From contig NZ_QMFA01000032.1 of assembly GCF_003285005.1 (NCBI RefSeq), positions 1-64,000 on the forward strand: a DNA stretch of 64,000 nucleotides, read 5' to 3'. Below, in pieces: positions 25,565 through 33,984 of the stretch. Position 1 is the stretch's first letter. Every line of letters begins with the position of its first letter. Under the pieces are notes generated by a model. It saw only the letters and a list, made by a program, of their open reading frames with translations. It was not told the DNA's origin and made no database searches. A program made the position numbers and the translations under genes. This DNA comes from Paenibacillus sp. YN15 (GTDB lineage Bacteria > Bacillota > Bacilli > Paenibacillales > NBRC-103111).

Positions 25565-27435
25565 CCTACAAAAGAATCGTAAATGGCGCTTTAATGGAAA
25601 GCCCGGTGGATCAGGTTGAATTTGCGGAGCAGGTGGATGTGCTGGTAGCCGGAGTCGGCACAGCAGGCGCTCTCGCCGTTATCGCGGCTGCCGCCCAGGG
25701 GGCGAACACGCTGGGAGTAGACCGGCTGCCCGGCATTGGCGGCATGGGCACCATGGGGTATGTATCCGGTTATTATTACGGCCTGGACGGCGGGCTCCAT
25801 GTGGACATTGACACGGAGGCCCAGGCGATGGGAAGGGAGCATTTCCTGGACCGGGTGGAAGCGAAGAAGTACATTATGGAGAACCGGATTGCTGAAAGCG
25901 GCGGCCGGTTGTCTCTGGAAACTACAGTCACCGGCGTCTTTATGGAGGGGAACACCATTAAGGGCGTATCCCTGCTGTCGGACGGCAAACAATGGAATGT
26001 CGGCTGCAAGGTGCTGATTGACGCCACCGCCGATTCCTCTGTGGTCACGCTGGCGGGCTGCGCCACCCAAACCGGACGGGAATCCGACGGCAAAACCAGA
26101 CCCTTCACCAGTGTCAAGGTGTGGCTGCACGAGAACGGCAGCATCACCAGGACCAATCACGACAGCGGGTATGTGAACCAATATGATCCCTTCGAGCTGT
26201 CCCAGGGGATTCTTCAGGCCCATGCCAGCCAATTGCTGGAGGAGTTCAGCGACGAGAAGAAGCGGGTAATGTTCTTCGCCCCCTTCATCGGCATCCGGGA
26301 GGGCCGCATCATCGACGCCGAGAAGAATATTACCATTGATGAGGTTATCGCAGGCATGCAGGAGGAAGAAACGTTATTCTACGGCTACTGCGATTTTGAC
26401 AAGCATGGGAAGGACCATGCCCTGGAAACGGATGCGCTGCAGGACCTGTATGTAGCGGCCAATCTCAGCACCGCCTGCTTTACGGTTCCTGTAACCCTGC
26501 GCTCCATGACGCCCAAGGGCTTCCGGAATCTGCTGGTTGCAGGACGCCATGTGGGCATGGACCATGATGTGGCCAGTCTCCTGCGGATGCAGCGGGATAT
26601 GCAGAAATGCGGCGAAAGCGCAGGTGTCGCGGCGGCCTTGGCGGCGGCAGACGGGGTAACGCCGGATCAGGTTCCTTATAACCGGATCAAGGGAATTCTG
26701 GAGGCTACCGGTTGTCTGACGGAGAAGCATAACAAGGGCATCTGGTTCGATGATTCCTTCCGCCGCGAGGAAATCCACTGGATGACGGACCCGGAGGCTA
26801 TCAAGGCGGAGCTGGCCACCGATAAGCCGGGAATCGCCATCTACTCCTGCAAGCTGCTGGGTGAGGCTATTGTCCCGCAGTTGAAGGCATGGATCGCATC
26901 GGAGGATCGGATGCTGCGGTTTGCCTCCGCCATCAGCCTGGGGCTGATCGGGGAAGCGGCAGCAGCCCCCGTGCTGCGGGAAATTGTCCGGGAGCGGGAC
27001 GCCTTCTATTACAAGGATTGCCGCCGCACCAACCAGTTCCGCAGCGTCATTGCCATATATGTGCTGGGCAAGCTGGGAGACAGGGACAGCCTGCCGCTGC
27101 TTCGGGATATCCTGTGTGACGAAGCCGAATACCAAAAGCCGCTGTACCACGAGATTAAGGAGCCCAGCTACAAGCTGAACACCAGCAAAAACTTCAATGA
27201 GCTGTATTACCAGATTATTTCCCACGCGGCGGTGGCGCTGATACGGCTGGCTAAGGCTCATCCCGATCTTGCAGACGGCATCAAGGAGATGCTCCTTCAG
27301 GCCTTCAAGGATGACCGCCACCTGCTGAACGTCACTACGCTGCCGAAGCTGACCTTCGAGTATGAAACGGTGGAGAACATTAAGAGTCAGGTATTCCGCT
27401 TTTGCGAGGCGGGACAACCGGCGGCTGTGCAATAA
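25558..27435 (+). CDS. FAD-dependent oxidoreductase with C-terminal HEAT-like repeats
   Basis: A 625-residue flavoprotein of the FAD_oxidored (PF12831-like) type. The FAD site is VDVLVAGVGTAGALAVIAAA (about 24-43), followed by GIGGMGTMGYVSGYYYG. GIREGRIIDAEKNI and LVAGRHVGMDHDV are family segments from the second half. After about residue 430 the sequence becomes alpha-helical repeats with HEAT character (MLRFASAISLGLIGEAAAAP and SVIAIYVLGKLGDRDSLPLL), which is unusual for this family. No signal peptide is seen. The substrate is unknown; neighbours suggest a sugar or sugar acid. Coupled to the short flavoprotein upstream. Confidence 0.8.
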   Translation: MLTYKRIVNGALMESPVDQVEFAEQVDVLVAGVGTAGALAVIAAAAQGANTLGVDRLPGIGGMGTMGYVSGYYYGLDGGLHVDIDTEAQAMGREHFLDRVEAKKYIMENRIAESGGRLSLETTVTGVFMEGNTIKGVSLLSDGKQWNVGCKVLIDATADSSVVTLAGCATQTGRESDGKTRPFTSVKVWLHENGSITRTNHDSGYVNQYDPFELSQGILQAHASQLLEEFSDEKKRVMFFAPFIGIREGRIIDAEKNITIDEVIAGMQEEETLFYGYCDFDKHGKDHALETDALQDLYVAANLSTACFTVPVTLRSMTPKGFRNLLVAGRHVGMDHDVASLLRMQRDMQKCGESAGVAAALAAADGVTPDQVPYNRIKGILEATGCLTEKHNKGIWFDDSFRREEIHWMTDPEAIKAELATDKPGIAIYSCKLLGEAIVPQLKAWIASEDRMLRFASAISLGLIGEAAAAPVLREIVRERDAFYYKDCRRTNQFRSVIAIYVLGKLGDRDSLPLLRDILCDEAEYQKPLYHEIKEPSYKLNTSKNFNELYYQIISHAAVALIRLAKAHPDLADGIKEMLLQAFKDDRHLLNVTTLPKLTFEYETVENIKSQVFRFCEAGQPAAVQ

Positions 27436-27494
27436 GGATACGGAAGACCCGTTTACGCGGAAGTTTCGCCAAACTTTAAACGATGTTCTGCAGG

Positions 27495-27520
27495 CCCCTT
27501 CCTTCAGCGGAAGGGGTCTT
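27495..27520 (+). terminator. Probable terminator hairpin
   Basis: CCCCTTCC / GGAAGGGG around TTCAGC, followed by TCTTT, after the FAD oxidoreductase gene. Confidence 0.55.
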
Positions 27521-27530
27521 TGCAAGTTCA

Positions 27531-27579
27531 TTGACAAAATTTGAATCCGGTGCTAAATTGAGCATAGAAACGTTTCTAT
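27531..27579 (+). promoter_or_regulatory. lacI-family gene promoter with perfect palindromic operator
   Basis: TTGACA (27531-27536), 17 nt, TAAATT (27554-27559). The 16-bp perfect palindrome ATAGAAACGTTTCTAT (27564-27579) covers the expected transcription start. Its CG-centred form is typical of LacI-family operators, which implies autorepression. Confidence 0.75.
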
Positions 27580-27606
27580 ATCCTTGCAGACGGGGGAGGG
27601 ATGAGG

Positions 27607-28593
27607 ATGCCCCAAGGAAAGAAGGCCACCATCAAGGATGTGGCGAGAGAAGCGAAGGTCAGCATTTCTGTAGTATCGTATGTGCTGAACTCCTCCACGG
27701 AGAAATCCATCAGTCCCGCCACCAGGGACCGGGTGATGGAAGCGGCGAAGCGGCTTCAGTATGTGCCCAACAGAGCGGCCAGCGGAATGAGGCGGAAGCA
27801 CTCCATGGTGATCGGGGTGGTCTCGTACTGGGAACTGGACGTGCTGGTATTCACGGATATGATGAAGGGAATTACCCGCAAGTCCTCCGCTGCCAACTAC
27901 CGGATACTGTTCTGCCACCGGGAGAGCAAGCAGGATGATGTAAGCTATCTGCAATATTGCCAGGACGGCAGCATTGACGGTATTGTGTTTATCGCACCAT
28001 ATGAATCCCTGGGGTTGATTGATGAAGCCTTTCATATCCGGCAGATGAAGGAGGCCAAGGTTCCCTTTGTTGTCCTGAACGGAAGTACACATGAAGATGG
28101 GGTCAGCTACATCAATGTGGACTATTGCGGCTCTACCTATCTGGCCACCAGCTATCTCATTGGCAAGGGCCATAAGGACATTGCTTACGTTGCGCCTCTG
28201 GAGCTTCATTATACAGAATTGGAAAGAAGGCTGCAGGGCTATCAGGATGCCATGAGCAACAGCCGATTGCCGGTACGCTGCCATGATGTGAAGGAATTGC
28301 CGGACTGTCTGCATGGGTTGAAGGCTGTTGTCACCAACAAATCGGATACTGCCCACTCCGTTTTGCAGGCTGCCCACAAGCTGGGAATTGACGTCCCCCG
28401 TGAACTGGCTGTTATTGCTGCCAATACGGAGGCTTACTCCTCCTATTTGTTTCCGCCGCTCAGTACGGTGCGCATTCCGGCCGAACGGATGGGGGAGCTG
28501 GCGGTTGAGACCTTGCTGGAGCAGCTGACTGGAGCCGCGGAGCCGAAGCTGATCATGCCCCCCTGCGCCTTGGAAATCAGGCAAACATGCTAA
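27607..28593 (+). CDS. LacI family transcriptional repressor
   Basis: A 328-residue regulator with the LacI helix-turn-helix at the N-terminus (KATIKDVAREAKVSISVVSY, then VLNSS) and the hinge region RLQYVPNRAASGMRRK. The rest is the periplasmic-binding-protein-like sensor domain. I choose ATG 27607 (MPQGKK) since GGGGGAGGG directly abuts the ATG at 27601. The palindrome AGAAACGTTTCT occurs in its own promoter and again before the next gene, so it most likely controls itself and the RraA/SDR/mannonate-dehydratase operon. The inducer is probably a sugar acid or uronate (inference). Confidence 0.9.
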   Translation: MPQGKKATIKDVAREAKVSISVVSYVLNSSTEKSISPATRDRVMEAAKRLQYVPNRAASGMRRKHSMVIGVVSYWELDVLVFTDMMKGITRKSSAANYRILFCHRESKQDDVSYLQYCQDGSIDGIVFIAPYESLGLIDEAFHIRQMKEAKVPFVVLNGSTHEDGVSYINVDYCGSTYLATSYLIGKGHKDIAYVAPLELHYTELERRLQGYQDAMSNSRLPVRCHDVKELPDCLHGLKAVVTNKSDTAHSVLQAAHKLGIDVPRELAVIAANTEAYSSYLFPPLSTVRIPAERMGELAVETLLEQLTGAAEPKLIMPPCALEIRQTC

Positions 28594-28625
28594 TGAACCA
28601 TCATTTTGGAGTTATCAGACACGCC

Positions 28626-28652
28626 CTAATGAATATCATTAGCATTTTTTTT
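28626..28652 (+). terminator. Rho-independent terminator of the lacI-family gene
   Basis: CTAATGA / TCATTAG with an ATA loop, followed by eight T. Confidence 0.7.
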
Positions 28653-28678
28653 ACCCATCGGAGAAACGTTTCTACTAA
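28650..28678 (+). promoter_or_regulatory. Operon promoter with LacI-type operator in the spacer
   Basis: TTTACC (28650-28655), 17 nt, TACTAA (28673-28678). AGAAACGTTTCT (28662-28673) lies between the two boxes and repeats the core of the palindrome before the lacI-family gene. Binding there would block RNA polymerase. Confidence 0.6.
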
Positions 28679-28697
28679 TTGATGAGGAGAGATGAAC

Positions 28698-29594
28698 ATG
28701 AGATTTAATGTGAAGGAAGAAATTATTGCGATTACGCCCCAATGGAAGGGCGAGCGGTTCCCGGACGGCAGACCCCGGGTGGAGGATAAATATTTAAAGG
28801 CTCTGGAGAATATGACCCTGGAAGAGGTGTGGAAGCCGATTTTCGTGAAAGGGTACGAAAATCAATTTGAAGGAGAATTAAAGACGCTTCACACCGGCAA
28901 GAAGCTGATTGGCCGAGCGGTGACCAGCGTTTTTGCGCCGACGCGGCCTGACCTGCACGAGACGTTCTTTGCAGCGGGAATGGCGGAAGGACGCAAGGGA
29001 AATTACAACCAATGGGTTATCGATACGCTGATCGAGGGCGACGTTGTGGTTGCGGATATGTACGACAAAATATATAAGGGAACCTTCATCGGGGGAAACC
29101 TGGCCACGGCAATTAAAGCCCGGACAAAAACGGGAGGAGCGGTAATATGGGGCGGTGTCCGGGACGTGGAGCAGATGGAGAAAATCGACACCCAGGTTTA
29201 TTACCGCGGCATAGACCCCACTCCCATCCGGGAGTTTGTCATGCTGGGCTTCAATACGCCTGTGCGCATCGGCAAGGCGGTATGTTTGCCGGGCGATGTG
29301 GTATTTGGCGCAGGAGGAGGAGTGCTCTTTATCCCCAGCCATCTGGTTCAGGAGGTGGTAGAAGGAGCGGCCAAGTCGCATATCAAGGACATCTTTGGCT
29401 TTGAGATGCTGACTGCCAACCGTTTCACTACCGCACAGATTGACCGCAATACATGGACGGAGGAAATGCTGGATATGCTCACTGCCTTTATCCGGGAAGA
29501 TGAGCGGGGCCAATCATTCCGCGATTTGGACTGGTCTTGTGAATATGAACTGGCCAGAACCGGTGATCCGAATGACACTCAGACTGCTCTGTAG
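28698..29594 (+). CDS. RraA-family (HMG aldolase-like) protein
   Basis: A 298-residue protein with the RraA/demethylmenaquinone-methyltransferase-like fold. Visible are LIGRAVTSVFAPTRPDLHE, GDVVVADMYDKIYKGTFIGG (the G-D-V-x-V-x-D and G-G/N-x-x-A region) and GGAVIWGGVRDVEQM, whose Gly-x-x-Arg-Asp matches the metal/substrate site of aldolase members such as 4-hydroxy-4-methyl-2-oxoglutarate aldolase. It is longer than typical RraA (about 160) with an N-terminal extension of ~75 residues. ATG 28698 has better spacing than 28692 from GAGGAGAG. Its place before SDR and mannonate-dehydratase genes suggests a sugar-acid aldolase or decarboxylase step (inference). Confidence 0.75.
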   Translation: MRFNVKEEIIAITPQWKGERFPDGRPRVEDKYLKALENMTLEEVWKPIFVKGYENQFEGELKTLHTGKKLIGRAVTSVFAPTRPDLHETFFAAGMAEGRKGNYNQWVIDTLIEGDVVVADMYDKIYKGTFIGGNLATAIKARTKTGGAVIWGGVRDVEQMEKIDTQVYYRGIDPTPIREFVMLGFNTPVRIGKAVCLPGDVVFGAGGGVLFIPSHLVQEVVEGAAKSHIKDIFGFEMLTANRFTTAQIDRNTWTEEMLDMLTAFIREDERGQSFRDLDWSCEYELARTGDPNDTQTAL

Positions 29595-29648
29595 GAATTC
29601 GCGGACTAGGCGTCGACGGATTGCAATAAACGAAGGAGAGAAGGCCAA

Positions 29649-30401
29649 ATGACAGCATTAAGGAATGAACTGACTGGAAGAACAGCTCTGGTCACAGGAG
29701 GCAGCAGGGGAATTGGCAGGGCTATCGCTTTGGCTCTGGCCGAGGATGGGGCTGATGTGGCGGTGAATTACTTCGACCGGGATTTGGAGGCGGAGAGCGT
29801 CAAGTCGGCCATTGAAGCTATGGGCCGGGTATGTACGTTAATTAAATCCGATCTTTCCCGGTCTGATTGCGCGGAGGAGATGCTGAAGCGGGTTCCGGCG
29901 GCGGATATTCTGATCCTGAATGCCTCTATTCAGGTGCGCCGGTCATGGGAGCGCATTACCACAGAGGAGCTGGAGCGGCAGTTCAACTGCAATTTCCGCT
30001 CGGCGCTGCAGCTGCTTCAGGCCTATGCTCCTGGAATGCTGGAGAAAGGCTGGGGGCGGATCATCACCATCGGCAGCGTGCAGGAAGCAAAGCCCCATCC
30101 CGACATGTTGGCCTATTCCTGCTCCAAGGCGGCGCTTCGCCATATGGCCCTTTCCTTGGCCTCGCAGTTCGCTCCCAAAGGGGTTACGGTCAACTCTGTC
30201 GCACCCGGCGTTATTCTGACGGACCGGAACGTCGAAGCCCTCAGCGATCCAGATTATTATGAAGCTGCCTTAAGAAAAATTCCCGCCGGCTTCATGGGGG
30301 AGCCGGGGGATTGCGCCGCTCTTGTAAAGCTGCTGTGCGGAGAGAGCGGGCGCTATGTTACCGGTCAGAACTGGTTTGTCGATGGCGGTATGAGTCTGTG
30401 A
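29649..30401 (+). CDS. SDR family oxidoreductase
   Basis: A 250-residue classical short-chain dehydrogenase. The cofactor motif is VTGGSRGIGRAIA (about 15-27), the catalytic Ser is in TIGSVQEAKP, and Tyr/Lys are in AYSCSKAALR. NSVAPGVILTDRN follows. The closing TGQNWFVDGGMSL is standard. In Bacillus subtilis the D-mannonate oxidoreductase UxuB is an SDR enzyme. With a mannonate-dehydratase-like gene 20 bp downstream, fructuronate reduction is a good guess, though KduD-like or other sugar-acid substrates remain possible. Middle gene of a three-gene operon. Confidence 0.85.
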   Translation: MTALRNELTGRTALVTGGSRGIGRAIALALAEDGADVAVNYFDRDLEAESVKSAIEAMGRVCTLIKSDLSRSDCAEEMLKRVPAADILILNASIQVRRSWERITTEELERQFNCNFRSALQLLQAYAPGMLEKGWGRIITIGSVQEAKPHPDMLAYSCSKAALRHMALSLASQFAPKGVTVNSVAPGVILTDRNVEALSDPDYYEAALRKIPAGFMGEPGDCAALVKLLCGESGRYVTGQNWFVDGGMSL

Positions 30402-30420
30402 GAAGGGGGAGAAACATGCC

Positions 30421-31374
30421 ATGATCATTACGGATTATTTGCGAAGCGATCCTGATCTGCAATGGGCCTATGCCCGGCAGATGGGGGTGGAGTATGCTGT
30501 CATTCGCCTGCCCGAGGACAAGGATTTTGATTGCACCAATGAAGCGCACTGGCAAGAAATATACCAGCGTTATGTGGACCATGGGCTGACTCCACTGGTG
30601 CTGGAGCCCATGCCCAATCATCTTCATGAACATATTAAAACGGGAGATGAACAGCGGGACGCCTGCATTCATCAGGTGATCCGGATGTTCCCTATCATGG
30701 ATCGGCTGGGCATCCGCACCATTTGCCTGAATTTCATGGCCCATATTGGATGGTACCGTTCCTCCAAGCAGCTTCAGGAGCGGGGAGGCGCTCTGGTAAC
30801 GGGCTTTCGTTTGAAGGACGTTCCGGCTGAGACCGCTCAAGTTATTTCCGAGGAGACTCTATGGGGTAATCTTTATTATTTCCTAAAGGCAGTCATTCCT
30901 GCAGCCGAGCAGTTCAACATCCGGCTGGCGCTCCACCCTGACGATCCCCCGGTTTCTCCCCTGGGCCGGGTATCGCGGATTTTAACCAGCCTCCAGTCTA
31001 TGCACAAGGCTGTGCATCTGGTGGAGAGCCCGCAATTGGGAGTAACCCTCTGCCAGGGTACCTTCAGAGCAATGGGGGAGGATCTGGAGCAGGTCATTTC
31101 CGTTTTTGCGGCGGAGAGGAAGCTGTTCTTCGTGCACTTCCGGGATATCGCCGGAGACAAAACCGATTTTCGGGAAACCTTCCACGATAACGGTCCCACA
31201 GATATGGCGCGTATGATCCGGCTGTACCGGGAGTTGGGCTGTTCTGTGCCCGTCCGGGTAGATCATGTGCCCACCATGGCCGGCGAGGATAATGCCAATC
31301 CGGGCTATGCCGCCCTTGGCCGGCTGTTTGCCATAGGTTATCTCAAGGGCTTGCTGGACGGCGTGCAGGTATAA
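30421..31374 (+). CDS. Mannonate dehydratase-like protein (UxuA family)
   Basis: UxuA dehydrates D-mannonate to 2-keto-3-deoxygluconate in hexuronate breakdown. Family segments are clear: NIRLALHPDDPP, GVTLCQGTF, FVHFRDIAGD, DNGPTDMARMIRLYRELG and VRVDHVPTMAGE, which carry the metal-binding His, Cys, His and Asp residues. At 317 residues it is shorter than typical UxuA (about 350-395), with the N-terminal barrel strands abbreviated, so substrate scope may differ. GGGGGAG precedes the ATG by nine bases. Third gene of the LacI-controlled operon. Confidence 0.8.
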   Translation: MIITDYLRSDPDLQWAYARQMGVEYAVIRLPEDKDFDCTNEAHWQEIYQRYVDHGLTPLVLEPMPNHLHEHIKTGDEQRDACIHQVIRMFPIMDRLGIRTICLNFMAHIGWYRSSKQLQERGGALVTGFRLKDVPAETAQVISEETLWGNLYYFLKAVIPAAEQFNIRLALHPDDPPVSPLGRVSRILTSLQSMHKAVHLVESPQLGVTLCQGTFRAMGEDLEQVISVFAAERKLFFVHFRDIAGDKTDFRETFHDNGPTDMARMIRLYRELGCSVPVRVDHVPTMAGEDNANPGYAALGRLFAIGYLKGLLDGVQV

Positions 31375-31446
31375 GCCTCCGGCAATCTGGAGCGGATTGA
31401 TGGGCATACCGAGTGACCTTGGCAGCAAGACAGCATATAACACGAG

Positions 31447-31590
31447 AGGCAGGAAGCAATCCGATCCAATATGACCTGGTGATTATCGGAGCAACAATAG
31501 CCGCTTGAGGGCTGGCGAAAACCGTACAGTTCGAACTTGAAAACTCCGATGGTCAACAAAACGGAAATGGCGGCGTATGAGTTTGCAAAA
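31447..31590 (+). pseudogene. Decayed fragment of a short-flavoprotein gene
   Basis: This stretch aligns with the 5' part of the gene at 24848 (about 24848-24980). Translation gives DLVIIGAT, then a frameshift and TGA where the parent reads AALGLAK, then back in register for VNKTEMAAYEFAK versus VNKTEMVAYEFVN. The rest of the gene is missing. It shows that a second copy of the locus once existed here. Confidence 0.75.
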
Positions 31591-31598
31591 ATAAAAGA

Positions 31599-31638
31599 CT
31601 GGGCGGAAAAACGTCATGTTTTCCGTCCAGCTTTTTTT
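31599..31638. terminator. Bidirectional terminator
   Basis: CTGGGCGGAAAA / TTTTCCGTCCAG with an eight-base loop, then seven T on the plus strand and CTTTTATTTTT on the minus strand. It ends the uronate-type operon and the convergent AraC gene. Confidence 0.8.
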
Positions 31639-31684
31639 GTGTTTTGCTTTTGCAGAAATTTGGTTTCCCGAATGTATCCCATCC

Positions 31685-32494
31685 TTATATGCGGTAAAGC
31701 AGTCTGTATCGGGAAGGCGGCATGCCCACATGGTGCTTGAACACATTGCTGAAATAGTATTCATTGCTGTACCCGCACCGGCTTGCGACTTGGGCTAGAG
31801 TGGAAGTGGTATCCACTAATAATTCCTTCGCCTTTTCCAACCGGAGGAAGGTGATATATTCCACAGGGGTTTTACCCAATTCCGCCTTGAATCTTCTTAT
31901 GAATTGCGCATGGGTGAGACCCAGCTTACGGGACAATTCCTTTACGTTCAGCTTGTTGAAGGCGTTCAGGTGAATATACTCCAGCGCCTCCTCCAGGAGA
32001 GGGTCCTCTGCTGCAGCATTTGTGCGGCTGATAGACGAGTCGATTTCTGTGCAATACAAGAACCATATATCCCGAAGCAAATGGTTTTTCAGCTCCGATT
32101 GAAACGGCTCCGGATAGCTTGATGCTTTGCGCAACGACGTCAGTGTGGAGAGCATACGTTTATGATTGGAAATGTTTATTTTACCTGTAGGGATTTTGTT
32201 GCGCAGATCATTATGGCTTAAATTTGAAGGCAGCCAATGGCATCGTATAAAATGAAACGTCAACGGGACAACTGTTTTTCTTTTCAAGGTAGTGTCTGGC
32301 GGGCATATAATCATTTCACCGGGAGATACGGTGTCTGCAGCATCATTCATTTCATAACGGAATACGCCTTCCTCAGGAATGAAAATCGCCCAATCGGAAT
32401 AAATGTCCTCATCCAAAAAGAACTGGTTTTTCTTGCGGAAATAGGCATGGAGATGGAGAACGGGGACCAGATTCCATAAGTGCTGAATTTTCAC
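31685..32494 (-). CDS. AraC family transcriptional regulator, AT-rich
   Basis: A 269-residue regulator with an N-terminal cupin-like sensor (IFIPEEGVFRYEMN, IICPPDTTLKR) and a C-terminal double helix-turn-helix (LNVKELSRKLGLTHAQFIRR and LAQVASRCGYSNEYYFSNVF). I start at GTG 32494, ten bases after CGGAG, instead of TTG 32503. Base composition is lower in GC than nearby genes. Divergent from a FAD oxidoreductase gene, which it probably controls through the TTTACTATAAA repeats between them. Confidence 0.88.
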   Translation of the reverse strand: MKIQHLWNLVPVLHLHAYFRKKNQFFLDEDIYSDWAIFIPEEGVFRYEMNDAADTVSPGEMIICPPDTTLKRKTVVPLTFHFIRCHWLPSNLSHNDLRNKIPTGKINISNHKRMLSTLTSLRKASSYPEPFQSELKNHLLRDIWFLYCTEIDSSISRTNAAAEDPLLEEALEYIHLNAFNKLNVKELSRKLGLTHAQFIRRFKAELGKTPVEYITFLRLEKAKELLVDTTSTLAQVASRCGYSNEYYFSNVFKHHVGMPPSRYRLLYRI

Positions 32495-32516
32495 AAGAAT
32501 CAACTCCGTAATGAAA

Positions 32517-32600
32517 TTTACTATAAACTTTACTATAAAATACTACATTGGAAAAGCAAATTCACCATAGTACTGTTGAAATATATTATAAATACTATGA
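32517..32600. promoter_or_regulatory. Operator region between AraC gene and FAD oxidoreductase gene
   Basis: TTTACTATAAAC (32517-32528) is followed directly by TTTACTATAAAA (32529-32540), a near-perfect 12-bp tandem repeat. CATAGTA (32566-32572) and TACTATG (32593-32599) form an inverted pair sharing the same TACTAT core. These are likely sites for the divergent AraC protein. Confidence 0.55.
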
Positions 32601-32626
32601 TCCCCATTGGGGGACGGAGGTAAACG

Positions 32627-33952
32627 ATGGTCAAAGATTGGATGAATGAAAATCTGAAGGTGCCGGTGTGCGGCAGCTATGATGTTGTTGTCGCAGGCGG
32701 AGGGCCCGCGGGTGTGTCGGCGGCAATTACTGCTGCAAGGGCAGGGGCAAGAACACTGTTATTGGAGGTGGCAGGCTGCCTTGGCGGTGTATGGACAGCG
32801 GGAATGCTTACGTGGCTGTTTGAATTTGACAAGGACGGCTTTACGAGAGAGCTTACGGCAGAGCTGGCAAAGCGAGGCGCCAAAATCGGGAATAACCAGG
32901 ACCGGTATTCCTATGATGTAGAAGAAATGAAGCTGCTGCTTGAAGAATTGTGCGCGGCAGCCGGTGTTGATATTCAACTGCACACACGGGTTGTCGCCGC
33001 TGTTAAAGAAGGGAAACGCCGTTTGAAGGGGGTTGTTACGGAGTCCAAGTCGGGCAGGCAGGTGTGGCTGGGCAAGGTCTTTATTGATGCCACAGGCGAT
33101 GGCGATTTGGGGTTTCTTTCAGGATGCGGGTTTGATTATGGCTACCACTCGCCACAGGAAACACAGCCCATGACGTTCATGTCTCTTGTTCAGGTGAATG
33201 ATCCGGAGGCTTTAAAAGCCTACATTTCTTTTTGGGGAGGAGACTGTGACCATCCCAAGCGTATCCGGGCATGGCAAGGGCTCCTGGCGGAAATCAGGCG
33301 TGCCGGAGTGGAGCCGTCTTACGGAAGACCAACCCTGTTTCAGGTGAAGGGCAGGCTGCTTGCGATCATGGTCAATCATGAATATGGGGTTTCACCAATG
33401 GATGCCATGCAGATAACGCAGGCAACGATTCGGGGAAGGGCGGAAGTGAACCGGATCGTAAAAGCCTTAGCTGGGTTAGGCGGGGATTGGGCGGGCATTC
33501 AACTGGTCGCCTCTGCAGAGCATATCGGCATCAGGGAAGGACGGCGCATCCATGGCAGGTATACGGTAACCTTGGATGACCTGCAGAAAGGAGCGCGGCA
33601 TGAAGATGCGGTCGTTCGTGTAACCTTCAATGTGGATGTGCATTCCTTCTCCAAAAAGCAAAACGATCAGGAAGCGGGACTTTCCCATAAGGGGGTTGCT
33701 ACACAGCCCTACGACATTCCATTCAGGGCACTGCTTGCAAAGGACGTGGATGGGCTGTTAATGGCAGGCCGCTGCATCAGTGGAGACTTTTTATCACATG
33801 CCAGCTACAGGGTTACGGGAAATGCTGTGATTATGGGACAAAGTGCGGGAGTAGCTGCAGCTTTGTCGGCCCAGGCGGGACTGGACCCTCATGAATTGCC
33901 GTGGGACAGGTGTAGAAGCTTCCTGGGGCAAATGGAACGAAATCCACTTTAG
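32627..33952 (+). CDS. FAD-dependent oxidoreductase (FAD_oxidored family)
   Basis: A 441-residue flavoprotein. FAD-binding start is YDVVVAGGGPAGVSAAITAARAG (about 19-41; GxGPAG), then EVAGCLGGVWTAGMLTWLFEF. FIDATGDGDLGFLSGCGFDYG is the second conserved region, and LLMAGRCISGDFLSHASYRV with GNAVIMGQSAGVAAALS closes the FAD site. There is no signal peptide. GGAGG lies six bases before the ATG. Its sister genes are at 25558 and 61945. The reaction is unknown; family members are repeatedly placed in carbohydrate-use loci. Confidence 0.85.
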   Translation: MVKDWMNENLKVPVCGSYDVVVAGGGPAGVSAAITAARAGARTLLLEVAGCLGGVWTAGMLTWLFEFDKDGFTRELTAELAKRGAKIGNNQDRYSYDVEEMKLLLEELCAAAGVDIQLHTRVVAAVKEGKRRLKGVVTESKSGRQVWLGKVFIDATGDGDLGFLSGCGFDYGYHSPQETQPMTFMSLVQVNDPEALKAYISFWGGDCDHPKRIRAWQGLLAEIRRAGVEPSYGRPTLFQVKGRLLAIMVNHEYGVSPMDAMQITQATIRGRAEVNRIVKALAGLGGDWAGIQLVASAEHIGIREGRRIHGRYTVTLDDLQKGARHEDAVVRVTFNVDVHSFSKKQNDQEAGLSHKGVATQPYDIPFRALLAKDVDGLLMAGRCISGDFLSHASYRVTGNAVIMGQSAGVAAALSAQAGLDPHELPWDRCRSFLGQMERNPL

Positions 33953-33984
33953 ATAAAAACTGTTTCATGAAAGGATGCCAAAAA

